DNA from: an uncultured Rhodospirillaceae bacterium | GTDB lineage: Bacteria > Pseudomonadota > Alphaproteobacteria > Rhodospirillales > Magnetospirillaceae | NCBI GenBank assembly: GCA_903941105.1 | Contig: CAJANL010000140.1 | Location: 1-57,520, forward strand | Direction: 5' to 3' | Length of the DNA stretch: 57,520 nt | Shown here: positions 56,618 to 57,520 of the stretch, one piece after another | How the letters are laid out: the number at the start of each line of letters is the position of its first letter | Position numbering within the stretch: the stretch's first letter is position 1 | Translations under genes and position numbers: made by a program | Notes under the pieces: model-generated | Told to the model about the DNA's origin: nothing | Seen by the model: only the letters and a program-made list of their open reading frames with translations | The model's database searches: none

Positions 56618-56657
56618 AAAAAATGCCCCCACCAGCCCGAAGGCCAGAGGGGGCATT
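56618..56657 (-). terminator. Terminator between integrase and phage-like gene
   Basis: AATGCCCCC and GGGGGCATT form a 9-bp stem around an 18-base loop; read leftward it is followed by TTTTTT, ending the leftward gene. The stem would also serve the rightward integrase less efficiently. Confidence 0.8.
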
Positions 56658-56659
56658 GA

Positions 56660-57520
56660 TCACCGCACGAACTCGGAAGCTTTGAGGCCGTAGTTCTTCT
56701 CGAAGTAGGCCCGAGACTCAGCCGTGGGGTTCTGCTGAAGGATGCGAACGGCCTCCTCAAGGGGAACCACGCCGGCCGGCTTGGGTGCCAGATAGTCCGA
56801 CGCCTTCAGCCTGTAGTTCCGTTCAAAGTACGCTTGGGATTCAGCCGTGGGGTTCTGCCGAAGAATACGGATGGCATCCGCCAACGGAACCACCTGAGGC
56901 CGTGGCTGTTGTGGCTGGGCCTGCCGGGGCTGCTGTTGCGGCTGAGCCTGTTGGGGCCTCTGCTGCTGCTGTGCCTGACCTTGCCCAGCCTGGGCTCCAT
57001 ACGTCTGACCAGCACTCGCCATCTCAGGGTTGTACTGGGTGGCGATCTCCTTGGCCTTCTTCTGGGCCTCGAAGATGAACGTGCCAACACTGACCGGCTT
57101 GCCCTCGGCCTTCATCTGAGCAGCGTATTCACGCGCCCATCCACGAAGCTGGGAGGAACCAAGCTCGGCATTGTAGCCACCAACCCCGAACAGGCCGTCC
57201 GGGGAACCGGCGATGCCTTTCTTGGTGGCGTCCACCAGGTCGGTGAACTCCTTGCTGCCCAACAGCGGATCATAGTGGTCCGACTTGGCCCGACGAAGGT
57301 CTTCATGGAACTGCTGATAGGTCTGCTTCGTGATCATCCCAGAGAGGAAGGACCGCTCCAGCCGCTCAGACTCGAACTCGTTGGGGTGGGCGTAGATGTC
57401 CCGCATCAGGGAGACATAGCTGGTCTTGTCGTCGGCCCTCGCCTGCTCCTCGGTTGACCCAATCCACTGCCGGTGGAAGGCAATCATGTGTTCGGCCTTC
57501 ATCGGGTCCAGCTCCTGGAG
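56660..57520 (-). CDS. Phage-like protein with Gln/Pro linker and 36-residue tandem repeats (partial)
   Basis: The C-terminal part of a longer protein: the frame is open to the window edge (ATG 57502 is internal or an alternative start). About 155 helical residues are followed by a Gln/Pro-rich linker (about 170-205) and two copies of a 36-residue repeat, VVPLADAIRILRQNPTAESQ and VVPLEEAVRILQQNPTAESR, each ending in KAS-D/E. Such internal or tail-associated phage proteins occur in prophages, but I recognise no exact family. Confidence 0.55.
   Translation of the reverse strand, partial: LQELDPMKAEHMIAFHRQWIGSTEEQARADDKTSYVSLMRDIYAHPNEFESERLERSFLSGMITKQTYQQFHEDLRRAKSDHYDPLLGSKEFTDLVDATKKGIAGSPDGLFGVGGYNAELGSSQLRGWAREYAAQMKAEGKPVSVGTFIFEAQKKAKEIATQYNPEMASAGQTYGAQAGQGQAQQQQRPQQAQPQQQPRQAQPQQPRPQVVPLADAIRILRQNPTAESQAYFERNYRLKASDYLAPKPAGVVPLEEAVRILQQNPTAESRAYFEKNYGLKASEFVR

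Larger units (their letters stand above)
55151..57520. mobile_element. End of a probable prophage or island inserted at tRNA-Glu
   Basis: The integrase starts about 80 bases after the tRNA, and the next gene is a phage-like repeat protein running off the window. No second copy of the tRNA 3' end is visible inside the window, so the far border is unknown. The class (prophage or genomic island) is inferred. Confidence 0.55.

Overview
The window is GC-rich alphaproteobacterial chromosome, most likely Rhodospirillales and probably Magnetospirillum-like. The evidence is the block ruvCAB-ybgC-tolQRAB-pal-cpoB-tilS-ftsH-folP, a RegB/RegA redox pair, the zapA-6S RNA-fau arrangement and many sensory proteins. 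The genus is inference; the class is well supported.

Layout. 1-118 is the start of an IS701-type transposase leaving the window. 581-5711 holds cimA, trmJ, a chemoreceptor and rpsD. 5701-11089 is a compact integrated element of about 5.4 kb. It is bounded by an 11-bp direct repeat covering the rpsD stop codon and carries an integrase, a second short tyrosine recombinase, a CheY-like regulator, a putative HUH replication initiator read leftward and several small unknown genes. 11272-12171 is a degenerate receiver protein. 12695-28866 is a leftward housekeeping block: grxD, folP, ftsH, tilS, the Tol-Pal system, ruvABC, yebC, a YmdB-like phosphoesterase, fau, 6S RNA, zapA and a small coiled-coil gene.

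29103-38766 is mixed: a succinate-semialdehyde dehydrogenase-like gene, an alpha/beta hydrolase, a degenerate GGDEF/EAL-like protein, a glycogen-debranching-type glycosidase coupled to a glycosyltransferase, a LuxR-type regulator, an Hpt/receiver-like protein and an NsrR-like Rrf2 regulator. 38983-44489 holds two overlapping large histidine kinases, one with a NIT-like nitrate/nitrite-sensing region. Then come an unknown VAAVP-repeat protein, an enoyl-CoA hydratase, pyrE, regA/regB, a DUF2795 protein, a diguanylate cyclase, rpoH, rluD, a small membrane protein and a JAMM peptidase. At the right edge a tRNA-Glu(CTC) is followed by a tyrosine integrase and a repeat-bearing phage-like protein, suggesting one end of a prophage or island.

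Repeats: several families of palindromic intergenic repeats, a 38-bp dispersed repeat, a 15-bp in-frame tandem repeat, and a motif ATGCACNNNGAATGCAC found near both ends of the rpsD element and again upstream of cimA. The least conventional part is the rpsD-3'-end element. All family assignments are from reading the sequence; no database search was run.
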